A stretch of DNA of 64,000 bases from an uncultured Jannaschia sp. (lineage in GTDB: Bacteria > Pseudomonadota > Alphaproteobacteria > Rhodobacterales > Rhodobacteraceae): the NCBI GenBank assembly GCA_947494145.1, contig CANLTZ010000003.1, positions 372,001 through 436,000 of the forward strand, written 5' to 3'. The notes under the pieces were generated by a model. The model saw only the letters and a program-made list of their open reading frames with translations. It had not been told where the DNA came from and made no database searches. Both the position numbers and the translations under genes were made by a program. Of the stretch, positions 1 through 6,701 are shown one piece after another (the first letter of the stretch is position 1; each line of letters opens with the position of its first letter).

Positions 1-488
1 TCCCGCTCCACCATCGTACCCTTCGTCGTGATCGCGACGGGATGCCTGTGGTCGCGCAGCACCTCCAGCACACCGCGCGTGATCCGGCGGTCCCGCTCAA
101 TGGGCTGATACGGATCGGTATTGGTGCCCAGGGCCATCACTTGTGGCCGATATCCCCGCCCTGCCAATTCCTTGGCCAATTGCTCGGGCGCATTGGGCCG
201 GGCGATCAACTTGGTCTCAAAATCCAAACCTGGCGACAGACCCAGAAACGCATGGGTCGGGCGGGCATAGCAATAAATGCACCCATGTTCGCAGCCGCGA
301 TACGGGTTCACCGACCGGTCGAACCCCAAATCGGGCGAGGTATTGCGGCTGATGACCTTCCCGATCCTCTCCGACCGGACCTGCGTGCGCGGCCGCTCAG
401 GCAGCGGGACCTCGCGTGTATAGGGCTCAAACCGCACCGCCGGGTTCGACAGTGCCCCCCGTGTGGCAATGGCAGACTGGCTCTGCAT
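1..488 (-). CDS. PA0069-family radical SAM protein, C-terminus cut by window edge
   Basis: The N-terminal 162 residues of a radical SAM enzyme related to spore photoproduct lyase. The cysteine motif in NPYRGCEHGCIYCYARPTH (C-x3-C-x2-C) binds the 4Fe-4S cluster that cleaves S-adenosylmethionine; downstream come the LGTNTDPYQPIE and AITTKGT segments usual in this family. The ATG at 488 follows a strong AAAGGAGGG ribosome binding site. The gene continues past position 1, so the C-terminus is unseen. A perfect alphaproteobacterial LexA box lies 27 bp upstream, suggesting SOS control. From memory, genes of this family often sit beside the imuA-imuB-dnaE2 mutagenesis cassette in related genomes, but those genes would lie outside the window. 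The substrate of the family is not established. Confidence 0.88.
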   Translation of the reverse strand, partial: MQSQSAIATRGALSNPAVRFEPYTREVPLPERPRTQVRSERIGKVISRNTSPDLGFDRSVNPYRGCEHGCIYCYARPTHAFLGLSPGLDFETKLIARPNAPEQLAKELAGRGYRPQVMALGTNTDPYQPIERDRRITRGVLEVLRDHRHPVAITTKGTMVER

Positions 489-514
489 GGGCAGATCCCT
501 CCTTTGCAGAATGA

Positions 515-529
515 GAACAATATAAGAAC
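515..529 (-). promoter_or_regulatory. LexA (SOS) box GTTC-N7-GTTC
   Basis: On the minus strand the sequence reads GTTC-TTATATT-GTTC, an exact match to the direct-repeat LexA operator described for alphaproteobacteria. It lies 27 bp upstream of the radical SAM start and next to the AT-rich stretch that would hold its promoter. The sulfotransferase gene on the other strand starts 142 bp away and may or may not be affected. Eight specified bases can occur by chance, but the promoter position supports the call. Confidence 0.75.
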
Positions 530-670
530 ATCTGACGAGGCGAGGCAAGTACCCCTCCCCCTACCCGCCCGATCTCGCGCCTTGACAGGACCCCGGTGCG
601 CAAGAAAACGGGGGGATCGATCCCGCGCTGTGCCTTTTGCGGCGCAACACTGGCCGGACGGAGGTGCCCC

Positions 671-1456
671 ATGGCTTTAGACACGCGCGTTCTTAAACGA
701 CGCCTGGGCGGCTACGTCCTCGAAGCGCAAAGCGTCGCCCGCGCCATGGGCCGGAAAACAACGCAGGCGGATCGGAACTTCATCCTGTTCGGCCGCGGCC
801 GCTCCGGCTCTACGCTTCTGGTGCAGATGCTCGACGCGAACCCCGCCATTGGGTGCCTGGACGAAGTGCTGCGCTTCACGACATTAGCGCCAGTCGCAAT
901 GGTCGAACGCGAATTGGGCGCGCTCACCAAACCCATCCGCGGCTTCAAGCTGCTCAGCTATCAAGTCCGCACACTCCACAATGCGCGCCAGGCGCGGGCC
1001 TTGCGGGACTGGATGGCCGCCCCCGATGTGAAGGTCTTCCACCTTTACCGCGAAAACGTGCTGCGCCACGCGCTGTCCAACATCTATGCCAGAGAACGCT
1101 TTGCCTACCATTCCACCGACAACCGAGCGACTAAGATCGACCGCATCCACGTGGCGCCCGACGAGCTTTTCAAATGGATGCGCGGCAGTCTGGAGCTTCT
1201 GGAATGGGAAAAGACCTATCTGGGCGATCTGGACCGCGAACAAATCCGCTATGAACGGGACCTATCCACGCCCGACCGCCAAGCGGACGCGCTGGACCGC
1301 GTCAGCCGCAGCCTGGGCGTCGACCCGGTGCCATCCCAGGTGCCGCTGCGCAAGGTTACACCCAAAGATTACAACGCCTTCGTGGAAAACTGGGACAGTT
1401 TGCGGGACGCCATCGCCGCCTCCGATTTCCGCGATTATCTGGAGATGGAGGGGTGA
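671..1456 (+). CDS. sulfotransferase family protein
   Basis: A 261-residue cytoplasmic protein with the nucleotide-binding loop FGRGRSGSTLL at residues 40-50, the 5'-phosphosulfate loop of PAPS-dependent sulfotransferases. A second segment with basic and serine residues (around KVFHLYRENVLRHALS) resembles the 3'-phosphate-binding region. It would transfer a sulfo group from PAPS to an unknown carbohydrate or lipid acceptor. I chose the ATG at 671 because GGAGG precedes it; upstream in-frame codons have no ribosome binding site. The gene converges with a small lipoprotein gene 17 bp away. The acceptor cannot be read from the sequence. Confidence 0.8.
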   Translation: MALDTRVLKRRLGGYVLEAQSVARAMGRKTTQADRNFILFGRGRSGSTLLVQMLDANPAIGCLDEVLRFTTLAPVAMVERELGALTKPIRGFKLLSYQVRTLHNARQARALRDWMAAPDVKVFHLYRENVLRHALSNIYARERFAYHSTDNRATKIDRIHVAPDELFKWMRGSLELLEWEKTYLGDLDREQIRYERDLSTPDRQADALDRVSRSLGVDPVPSQVPLRKVTPKDYNAFVENWDSLRDAIAASDFRDYLEMEG

Positions 1457-1473
1457 TGGACTCGCACCCTAGC

Positions 1474-1617
1474 TTACAACGGCGGGCACAGATCCCCGGA
1501 CAAATCGCGGACCGGATCGTCGGGCCCACATTCCTCGCCGCTGACCGGATACCGGTCCGGCGCAGGACAGCCCGCAAGCCCCAGCACGACAAGACACAGT
1601 GTTATAAGACGTCCCAT
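1474..1617 (-). CDS. small lipoprotein (47 aa)
   Basis: A short secreted protein. Residues 1-17 form a lipoprotein signal (MGRLITLCLVVLGLAGC) with lipobox LAGC, so the mature peptide would be a membrane-anchored chain of about 31 residues containing two more cysteines that could form a disulfide. GGGAGG lies five bases before the ATG. A longer upstream reading of the same frame has no signal peptide at its start and was not used. Function unknown; roseobacters carry many such tiny lipoproteins. Confidence 0.6.
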   Translation of the reverse strand: MGRLITLCLVVLGLAGCPAPDRYPVSGEECGPDDPVRDLSGDLCPPL

Positions 1618-1835
1618 TTCGACCTCCCAAGGCACGCCGACGCGGATCCCATGACGGCCCCGCGCCGCTTTCGCCACAAGCCTAGCTTGCATCACCAACC
1701 CGGATTTGACGGTCATCAAAGCGCCGTGCTGCTGCGATTTGGTCGCTCTGCGTCCGCCGTTTGTCGTCTTTGGAATTGTCAAAGGACGTACCGGCCCACA
1801 AAGCTGTTTCAACGCACAAGGAGGTGCTAAGCCCC

Positions 1836-2540
1836 ATGTCCGAAGAAGAAGACGATATCGTTCTGAGCGAATTGGACGACGAAGAACTCGTCCAACAGAT
1901 GTTCGATGACCTCTATGACGGCCTCAAGGAAGAGATCGAGGAAGGCGTCCACATCCTCCTCGACCGCGGGTGGGAGCCTTACCGCATCCTGACCGAAGCC
2001 CTGGTGGGCGGCATGACCATCGTCGGCAACGACTTCCGCGATGGCATCCTTTTCGTCCCCGAAGTGCTGCTGGCCGCCAATGCCATGAAGGGCGGCATGG
2101 CCATCCTGAAACCCCTGCTGGTCGAAACCGGCGCGCCCCGCGTGGGCAAGATGGTCATCGGCACCGTCAAAGGCGACATCCACGATATCGGCAAGAACCT
2201 GGTGTCGATGATGATGGAAGGCGCAGGTTTCGAAGTGGTGGATCTGGGCATCAACAACGCGGTCGAAAGCTATCTCGACGCGCTGGAAACCGAAAAGCCC
2301 GACATTCTTGGCATGTCGGCCCTGCTGACCACGACCATGCCCTACATGAAGGTCGTCATCGACACGCTGGTCGAAAAGCAAATCCGCGACGATTACATCG
2401 TGCTTGTGGGTGGCGCGCCGCTCAACGAAGAATTCGGCCGCGCCATCGGCGCCGACGCCTATTGCCGCGACGCCGCCGTCGCCGTGGAAACCGCCAAGGA
2501 ATGGATGGGCCGCAAGCACAACCAACTGGCCGCAGGCTAG
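1836..2540 (+). CDS. corrinoid (cobalamin-binding) protein, probable split methionine synthase component
   Basis: A 234-residue protein with the two-part structure of methyltransferase corrinoid proteins: a helical cap (about residues 15-100) and a Rossmann-like B12 domain (about 103-225) with the motif GDIHDIGK at 113-120, where His116 should be the lower cobalt ligand. It lacks the homocysteine, folate and reactivation domains of full-length MetH. In roseobacters such as Phaeobacter, a stand-alone corrinoid protein of this kind forms one part of a three-gene split B12-dependent methionine synthase; I infer the same role. A mono-, di- or trimethylamine corrinoid protein is the main alternative. 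AAGGAGGTG precedes the start. The DUF1638 gene at 6698 may be a functional partner. Confidence 0.85.
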   Translation: MSEEEDDIVLSELDDEELVQQMFDDLYDGLKEEIEEGVHILLDRGWEPYRILTEALVGGMTIVGNDFRDGILFVPEVLLAANAMKGGMAILKPLLVETGAPRVGKMVIGTVKGDIHDIGKNLVSMMMEGAGFEVVDLGINNAVESYLDALETEKPDILGMSALLTTTMPYMKVVIDTLVEKQIRDDYIVLVGGAPLNEEFGRAIGADAYCRDAAVAVETAKEWMGRKHNQLAAG

Positions 2541-2541
2541 C

Positions 2542-2964
2542 GTGCGGGCCTTCCTGGCCGACACGCTTGCCCTCGTCACCTTTTTCACGCTTGTGGGTTT
2601 CCTGAACGAACGCTTCGTCGCGGGCATGGCCTGGCATGAGGTGGCCTGGTCGCGGACCATTGGCCTGCCGCTCATGGTCCTGACCGCGCGCCCCTACGGC
2701 CTCTGGCGCGACTGGGTGATGATGCGACTTCCCGGTCCGGCTTTGCTACGCGACACGCTGGCGCTTCTGTCCTTTCAAATGCCGATCTACGCGGGCATCG
2801 TGCTGGTTGCGGGCGCCGACATGCCCGAATTGCTCCGCGCCCTCGGCGGCTTCACCCTGGTCTTGCTCTTCTCCGGACGCCCGTATGGGTTGTGGCTCGG
2901 CTGGGTCAGAACGCGCTTCGGCCTGCCGCCCGACGGCCCGAAACCGATGTCGCTTGGAGGATGA
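2542..2964 (+). CDS. alaE: L-alanine exporter AlaE family protein
   Basis: A 140-residue inner-membrane protein with about four hydrophobic segments. It matches remembered E. coli AlaE in its characteristic parts: RPYGLWRD (AlaE WPYGMYRD), FQMPIYAGIVLVAGAD (FQSPVYVAILLVVGAD) and a second PYGLWLGWVR block. AlaE exports L-alanine and some other small amino acids to prevent over-accumulation. Translation probably begins at the GTG at 2542, one base after the corrinoid gene stop, which implies transcription and perhaps translation with it. An upstream ATG in the same frame lies inside the corrinoid gene and would add a charged extension with no counterpart in the family. Confidence 0.8.
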   Translation: MRAFLADTLALVTFFTLVGFLNERFVAGMAWHEVAWSRTIGLPLMVLTARPYGLWRDWVMMRLPGPALLRDTLALLSFQMPIYAGIVLVAGADMPELLRALGGFTLVLLFSGRPYGLWLGWVRTRFGLPPDGPKPMSLGG

Positions 2965-3002
2965 CAGCCCGATACACTACGACCGGGGGTCGACTCTTCG
3001 CA

Positions 3003-4364
3003 CTAGCCGTGCGGCATCGCTCCGGTTTTCTCCAAATCATCAAGGTCCAGGTCCCCAGGATCGGGTTCGCCGCGTGCCTTTACCGGCTTCGGCGGCGGCG
3101 CCTGCCATGCCTTCAGGTTAACCCCGACGAGGTCATAGAAGCTGGGGACGATGCGTTCCACATCTTCGATAAACGTTCGCCGCCCAGAGAAGCGTTTGCC
3201 CAGATTCTCTACAAGCAAAACCTCAAACGCGTGTGGCGCCGCGGAGGGATTGTCGTTCTGAATCCCGGACCGATCGTCTCGAAACGACTGGAGTTCCTTC
3301 GTCGTCGGCGCCCCCCGACCGGGCCAGTGCGCCCGAACAAGAAGCCGCGCGTCGTCTTCGGGCAGCATTCTCAGCAACCAATTCACCCGCGCCTTGGTCG
3401 ACTTCCTGTCACCGGGCGCTTTCAGCGACATCGACACGGCAACACTCCGCCGGGCAAGATCGACGCAGACATCCATGTCGGAGGCGCAATTGGGCACGCG
3501 AATGACCGATGACAGCGTGTGCCGCGTCACAAGGTCGTCGATCAATGACTTCAACCGAAACGCGGGGTCGTCCACAAGCTTCCGCTCGATCTTGGCACTG
3601 ACCTGTTGGCCGACATGGCTGGACATGTGCAGACAGAGGTCGCGCTCTTCCGCGACCCAGCTTGCGGCAACGGCTTCAACTTCCGGCGCTGTCTTCTTCA
3701 ACGCTTCATCATTCAGCACCGATTGCGTCACATCCTTCCAGCTCGCGGCCATCTGCGTGAACTGCTCAACACCGGTCGAGGGGTGCGCGAGGAAATGGTT
3801 CAGTTGTCGGAGGAGATATCCCTGTTCGCTGTCCGTTACCGAGTCCTGGTATTTCAGGATTTCGCAAGTCGTCGCCAGCCAAGACCAAGACCAAGACCAA
3901 TGGAAAAGACCGACCTTGCGAAGAAGCGTCTTGGGGATCGAAACCGGCGAATGATCCGCCCTCGCCACAAACTCATTCGAAATGGTAATGACGGCGTCGA
4001 TGCCATTGGCCTTTGCCAATTCCGCATATCTGGCGACTTGCTCAGATGTCAGTCCGTTCCGGCCGATCTTGGCTTCTATCAACGCCGACCATTGGGTTCG
4101 CCCGGTATCGACCAGCAACAACCCGTCGGGGCGACAGCCATCCCCACCGTTTTCTTTCAGCACAACTTCAGTAAATGCGCGCACGCGCGTGCGCTTTCCA
4201 ACCCGCACGCCAGTCGTGGACAGAACCTCTTCCGCCAACGCCGGAATCTGCGTCATGACAGCCAGAAAAATCGACGCTACGCGTTTTTCCTTGCTGGTTT
4301 CCGCGAGGATTGGGAATAGCCGCGCCTCGTCCCCACTTAAGATAAAATCTGATCGATCACTCAT
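3003..4364 (-). CDS. PD-(D/E)XK nuclease-like protein of unknown function
   Basis: A 453-residue soluble protein. Residues 79-99 contain PD at 79-80, a hydrophobic strand (GLLLVD), then ALIEAKIG with Glu97 and Lys99: the D-(x)n-ExK arrangement of PD-(D/E)XK nucleases. The C-terminal half is helical and unrecognised, ending in a charged proline-rich tail. Residues 156-162 are a Trp-Ser repeat encoded by a hexanucleotide repeat. The ATG at 4364 follows AGGAGAGGG. It stands alone, opposite to the corrinoid/alaE genes, in slightly less GC-rich DNA than its neighbours, which suggests acquisition. Nuclease activity is inferred from the motif only; a stress or defence role is possible but not shown. 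Confidence 0.65.
   Translation of the reverse strand: MSDRSDFILSGDEARLFPILAETSKEKRVASIFLAVMTQIPALAEEVLSTTGVRVGKRTRVRAFTEVVLKENGGDGCRPDGLLLVDTGRTQWSALIEAKIGRNGLTSEQVARYAELAKANGIDAVITISNEFVARADHSPVSIPKTLLRKVGLFHWSWSWSWLATTCEILKYQDSVTDSEQGYLLRQLNHFLAHPSTGVEQFTQMAASWKDVTQSVLNDEALKKTAPEVEAVAASWVAEERDLCLHMSSHVGQQVSAKIERKLVDDPAFRLKSLIDDLVTRHTLSSVIRVPNCASDMDVCVDLARRSVAVSMSLKAPGDRKSTKARVNWLLRMLPEDDARLLVRAHWPGRGAPTTKELQSFRDDRSGIQNDNPSAAPHAFEVLLVENLGKRFSGRRTFIEDVERIVPSFYDLVGVNLKAWQAPPPKPVKARGEPDPGDLDLDDLEKTGAMPHG
3879..3900. repeat. hexanucleotide microsatellite CCAAGA inside a gene
   Basis: Three full copies of CCAAGA plus CCAA. Because the unit is 6 bp, gain or loss of copies keeps the reading frame of the PD-(D/E)XK protein and would change the number of Trp-Ser pairs at residues 156-162. 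Confidence 0.8.
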
Positions 4365-4548
4365 TAACCCTCTCCTGTCTAATGGAAAAACGTAATCTCG
4401 CAAACGGATTAAGACAACACGTCCTGGTCGGTGACAGACAAGTGAATCGGCAGGGGCTAAAGAATGAGACTGGCTCAATCGGAATGAACCGAAGGACCGA
4501 CCGGCATTAAGCGTGGCACCCGCGCCCATACCTCACAAACCGGCCCGC

Positions 4549-4611
4549 CCTTTCATCCTGGCAAAAATACTCCGGGGGGCTTCGGCTCGCCGAAGCGGGG
4601 GCAGCGCCCCC
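4549..4611 (+). repeat. intergenic repeat: 31-bp motif plus two GC hairpins, copy 1
   Basis: Positions 4549-4579 hold a 31-bp motif centred on CATCCTGGCAAAAATACTCC that recurs at 49410-49440 in opposite orientation with one mismatch. It runs into two hairpins, GCTTCGGC-TC-GCCGAAGC (4579-4596) and GGGGGC-AGC-GCCCCC (4597-4611). The block lies in the 325-bp gap between the starts and ends of two minus-strand genes, where it could end transcription of the dehydrogenase operon. The rest of the gap (4365-4548) shows no gene; it must hold the promoter of the PD-(D/E)XK gene. Confidence 0.7.
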
Positions 4612-4619
4612 TCCCAGAT

Positions 4620-4687
4620 GTTTCGCATGCGAAACGTCCGACCCGGCCCTTTAACCCCTTGTTAATCAATTGTTTCGCACGCGAAAC
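4620..4687. promoter_or_regulatory. twin 16-bp palindromes GTTTCGC-N2-GCGAAAC
   Basis: A perfect palindrome GTTTCGCATGCGAAAC (4620-4635) and a near-identical GTTTCGCACGCGAAAC (4672-4687), centres 52 bp apart, about five helical turns. The second lies two bases beyond the dehydrogenase stop codon. The two arms look like binding sites for one dimeric DNA-binding protein. They resemble but do not equal the parS core (GTTTCACGTGAAAC), being two bases longer at the centre. Confidence 0.55.
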
Positions 4688-4689
4688 AT

Positions 4690-5568
4690 CTATCCCCGCC
4701 CCGCCCCGGTGAAAAACTCCATCAGCGTCGCCTGATCTTCCCCGCCCCAGCCCGCCGCGGTCATCATCCGGTGGATTTCGGCGGCCAGGGCCGTCAGCGG
4801 CATGGCGGTGCCCGTGGCGCGGGCCAAATCCTGCACCGCGTTCAGGTCTTTGACCATGTTGTCGATGCGCCCGGTCTTGGCATAGTCGCGGGCCGCGAAA
4901 CGGGGCATGTATTCCTGCAAGATGGCGCTGTCAGCGCGACCGCCGCGCAGGGCACCGGGGATACGCGCCGCATCGACCCCGGCATCTTCGGCCAATTTCG
5001 TGGCCTCGGCCACGGCCACGAACCCCAATCCACAGAGCACCTGGTTGATCAGCTTCGTCGCCTGCCCCGCCCCCGGCCCACCCATGCGGGTGTAATTGGC
5101 TGAGACATGGCGCAGCAGGTCGTGGGCACGGGTGACATCGCCCTCTGCCCCGCCCGCCATGAGGGTCAGCTGACCCGTCAGCGCCTTCGGTGCCCCGCCG
5201 GACAGGGGCGAGTCGACCCAGGCCAGCCCCGCCTCCGCGGCCCGCGTCGCCAAGTCGCGGGTGGCGCCCGGGTCGATGGAGGACATGTCGATGATCAGCG
5301 TGCCCGGTGCCGCCGTCTCGGCCGCCCCACCCGAGCCGAAGATCACCGCTTCAACGGCGGCGGCCGAGTTCAGCGACGTGACGACGAAGGCGGCGCCCTT
5401 GGCGGCCTCGGCCGGGCCCGCACAGCCGGTGGCGCCCAGATCGGCCAAGGCCTCCACCTTGGGCGGGTTGCGGTCGAAGACGCGCAGGGGCACGGCGCAT
5501 TCCAGCAGGCGCGTGCCGATGGCATTGCCCATGGCGCCCGCGCCGATCAAGGCAGTGGTTTCGGTCAT
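4690..5568 (-). CDS. NAD(P)-dependent beta-hydroxyacid dehydrogenase (3-hydroxyisobutyrate dehydrogenase family)
   Basis: A 292-residue soluble oxidoreductase. The N-terminus has the Rossmann motif GAGAMG (residues 9-14), then the substrate-binding DSPLSGGAPKA and the catalytic-lysine segment GAGQATKLINQ characteristic of the family that includes HibD, GarR and L-threonate dehydrogenase. Its ATG overlaps the gluconokinase stop by 4 bp, so the two are co-translated. With a sugar-acid kinase as partner, the likely substrate is a sugar acid such as a threonate, glycerate or gluconate derivative rather than 3-hydroxyisobutyrate; this is inference. Length is normal. Confidence 0.8.
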   Translation of the reverse strand: MTETTALIGAGAMGNAIGTRLLECAVPLRVFDRNPPKVEALADLGATGCAGPAEAAKGAAFVVTSLNSAAAVEAVIFGSGGAAETAAPGTLIIDMSSIDPGATRDLATRAAEAGLAWVDSPLSGGAPKALTGQLTLMAGGAEGDVTRAHDLLRHVSANYTRMGGPGAGQATKLINQVLCGLGFVAVAEATKLAEDAGVDAARIPGALRGGRADSAILQEYMPRFAARDYAKTGRIDNMVKDLNAVQDLARATGTAMPLTALAAEIHRMMTAAGWGGEDQATLMEFFTGAGRG

Positions 5569-6056
5569 GTCGGGGTCCTCAACGTTTCCAGAATGTCGGC
5601 CAAAAGGCGGTCGGGCGGTGCTGTGATGTCGACGACCAAGGCGGCCTCGTCCGCACCGGGCGGCTCCAAGGTGGCGAGTTGGCTGTCGAGCAGCGAGACG
5701 GGCATGAAATGCCCTTCGCGCGCCGCCATGCGCCGGGCGATCAGGTCGCGGGGGCCCGTCAGGTAGACAAAGGTCACGGCACCCGTGGCGCGGCGGATGC
5801 GGTCGCGGTAGGCGCGCTTGAGCGCCGAGCAGGCAATCACCGCCGGCGGCGCCGTGTCGGCCAGGGTCTGGCCCACCAGATCCAGCCAGGGCGCGCGGTC
5901 GGCATCGTTCAGCGGCTCCCCCCGGGCCATCTTTTCCACATTCGCCACAGGGTGCAGGTCGTCGCCATCCACGAAGGTGCCGCCCAGGGCAGCCGCCAGG
6001 GCCGCGCCCATATGGCTTTTGCCGGTCGATGTGACCCCCATGACGATGATGCGCAT
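5565..6056 (-). CDS. gntK: gluconokinase
   Basis: A 163-residue P-loop kinase that phosphorylates D-gluconate to 6-phosphogluconate for the Entner-Doudoroff or pentose phosphate pathway. Visible features are the Walker A variant GVTSTGKS (residues 7-14), the family signature DGDDLHP...NVEKMARGEPLNDADRAPWL and the REGHFMPVSLLDSQLATLE segment. Length fits the GntK family. The ATG at 6056 follows a GGGGG-rich ribosome binding site. It is first in a two-gene operon with the downstream dehydrogenase. A 20-bp inverted repeat 31 bp upstream may be an operator. Confidence 0.9.
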   Translation of the reverse strand: MRIIVMGVTSTGKSHMGAALAAALGGTFVDGDDLHPVANVEKMARGEPLNDADRAPWLDLVGQTLADTAPPAVIACSALKRAYRDRIRRATGAVTFVYLTGPRDLIARRMAAREGHFMPVSLLDSQLATLEPPGADEAALVVDITAPPDRLLADILETLRTPT

Positions 6057-6086
6057 GCTGTCCCCCCTGCCCGCGCCAAGCTGACG

Positions 6087-6106
6087 GTTAACACTCCGGT
6101 GTCAAC
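6087..6106. promoter_or_regulatory. inverted repeat upstream of gntK, candidate operator
   Basis: GTTAACAC-TCCG-GTGTCAAC: 8-bp arms with one mismatch around a 4-bp centre, in the 113-bp region between divergent gntK and the small membrane protein gene. Position and symmetry fit an operator for a LacI- or GntR-type sugar-acid regulator. No such regulator gene is in the window. Confidence 0.4.
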
Positions 6107-6169
6107 GCCCATTGGCAGGGCGGCGCGCGGGGCGCATACTCCCTGCCAGTCTTCAAAACCGGAGCCGCC

Positions 6170-6382
6170 ATGCCCCTTGACCGTCTTGTCCTGATCTTCG
6201 TCGTCGTCTTCGTCGCCTTCGGCGCCACGATCTGGCTGGTGGCGACCGCAATGGCCGCATTTGCGGTGCCTTTTGGCGGGCTGGCCTTCGTGCCCGCCAT
6301 TGCCGTGGGCTACATCGCCTGGCGCGTGGTGGTGGAGCGTTTACGTAACGCTGAAGACGACCATTACGACAGGATGGAATGA
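6170..6382 (+). CDS. small membrane protein (70 aa) in ybjQ operon
   Basis: Residues 6-32 and 34-52 are hydrophobic, giving two membrane segments, followed by a charged tail (RLRNAEDDHYDRME). No family is recognised. It is the first of three tightly packed plus-strand genes (4-bp gap to ybjQ, then a 4-bp overlap to DUF1638), so it is probably expressed with them. The ATG follows GGAGCC at a suitable distance. Confidence 0.65.
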   Translation: MPLDRLVLIFVVVFVAFGATIWLVATAMAAFAVPFGGLAFVPAIAVGYIAWRVVVERLRNAEDDHYDRME

Positions 6383-6386
6383 GCCG

Positions 6387-6701
6387 ATGTTGGTGGTGAC
6401 AACCGACGGTGTGGCCGGGCGGGACGCCGTGCAGGTGCTGGGCCTCGTGAAGGGGTCGACCGTGCGCGCGAAGCATGTGGGCTCGGACATCGTGGCAAGC
6501 TTGCGCAACCTGGTGGGCGGCGAGGTCAAGGAATACGCGGCCCTGCTGGCAGGCGCGCGAGAACAGGCCATCGACCGCATGATCGCGGAGGCACGGGCCA
6601 TGGGCGCCGATGCCATCGTGGGCATGCGGTTGGAGACGTCGACGATCACGCAGGCGGCCTCGGAAGTGGTGGCCTATGGCACCGCGGTGAAGCTGGGATG
6701 A
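6387..6701 (+). CDS. YbjQ/UPF0145 family heavy-metal-binding-domain protein
   Basis: A 104-residue protein with the family pattern: an N-terminal strand (MLVVTTDGVAG), LGLVKGSTVRAKHVGSDI, the central helix YAALLAGAREQAIDRMIAEARAMGADAIVGMRLETS and a C-terminal strand VVAYGTAVKL. Crystal structures of relatives show pentameric rings, but no reaction is known; the metal-binding name is an annotation convention. It lies between a small membrane protein and DUF1638, with 4-bp spacing and a 4-bp overlap. Start at 6387 lacks a strong ribosome binding site and is probably coupled to the upstream stop. Confidence 0.85.
   Translation: MLVVTTDGVAGRDAVQVLGLVKGSTVRAKHVGSDIVASLRNLVGGEVKEYAALLAGAREQAIDRMIAEARAMGADAIVGMRLETSTITQAASEVVAYGTAVKLG

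Noticed and set aside
4620-4687. parS sites for ParB
   Set aside because: The arms GTTTC/GAAAC look similar but the centre is CGC-N2-GCG, two bases longer than the parS core, and no parAB genes are near.
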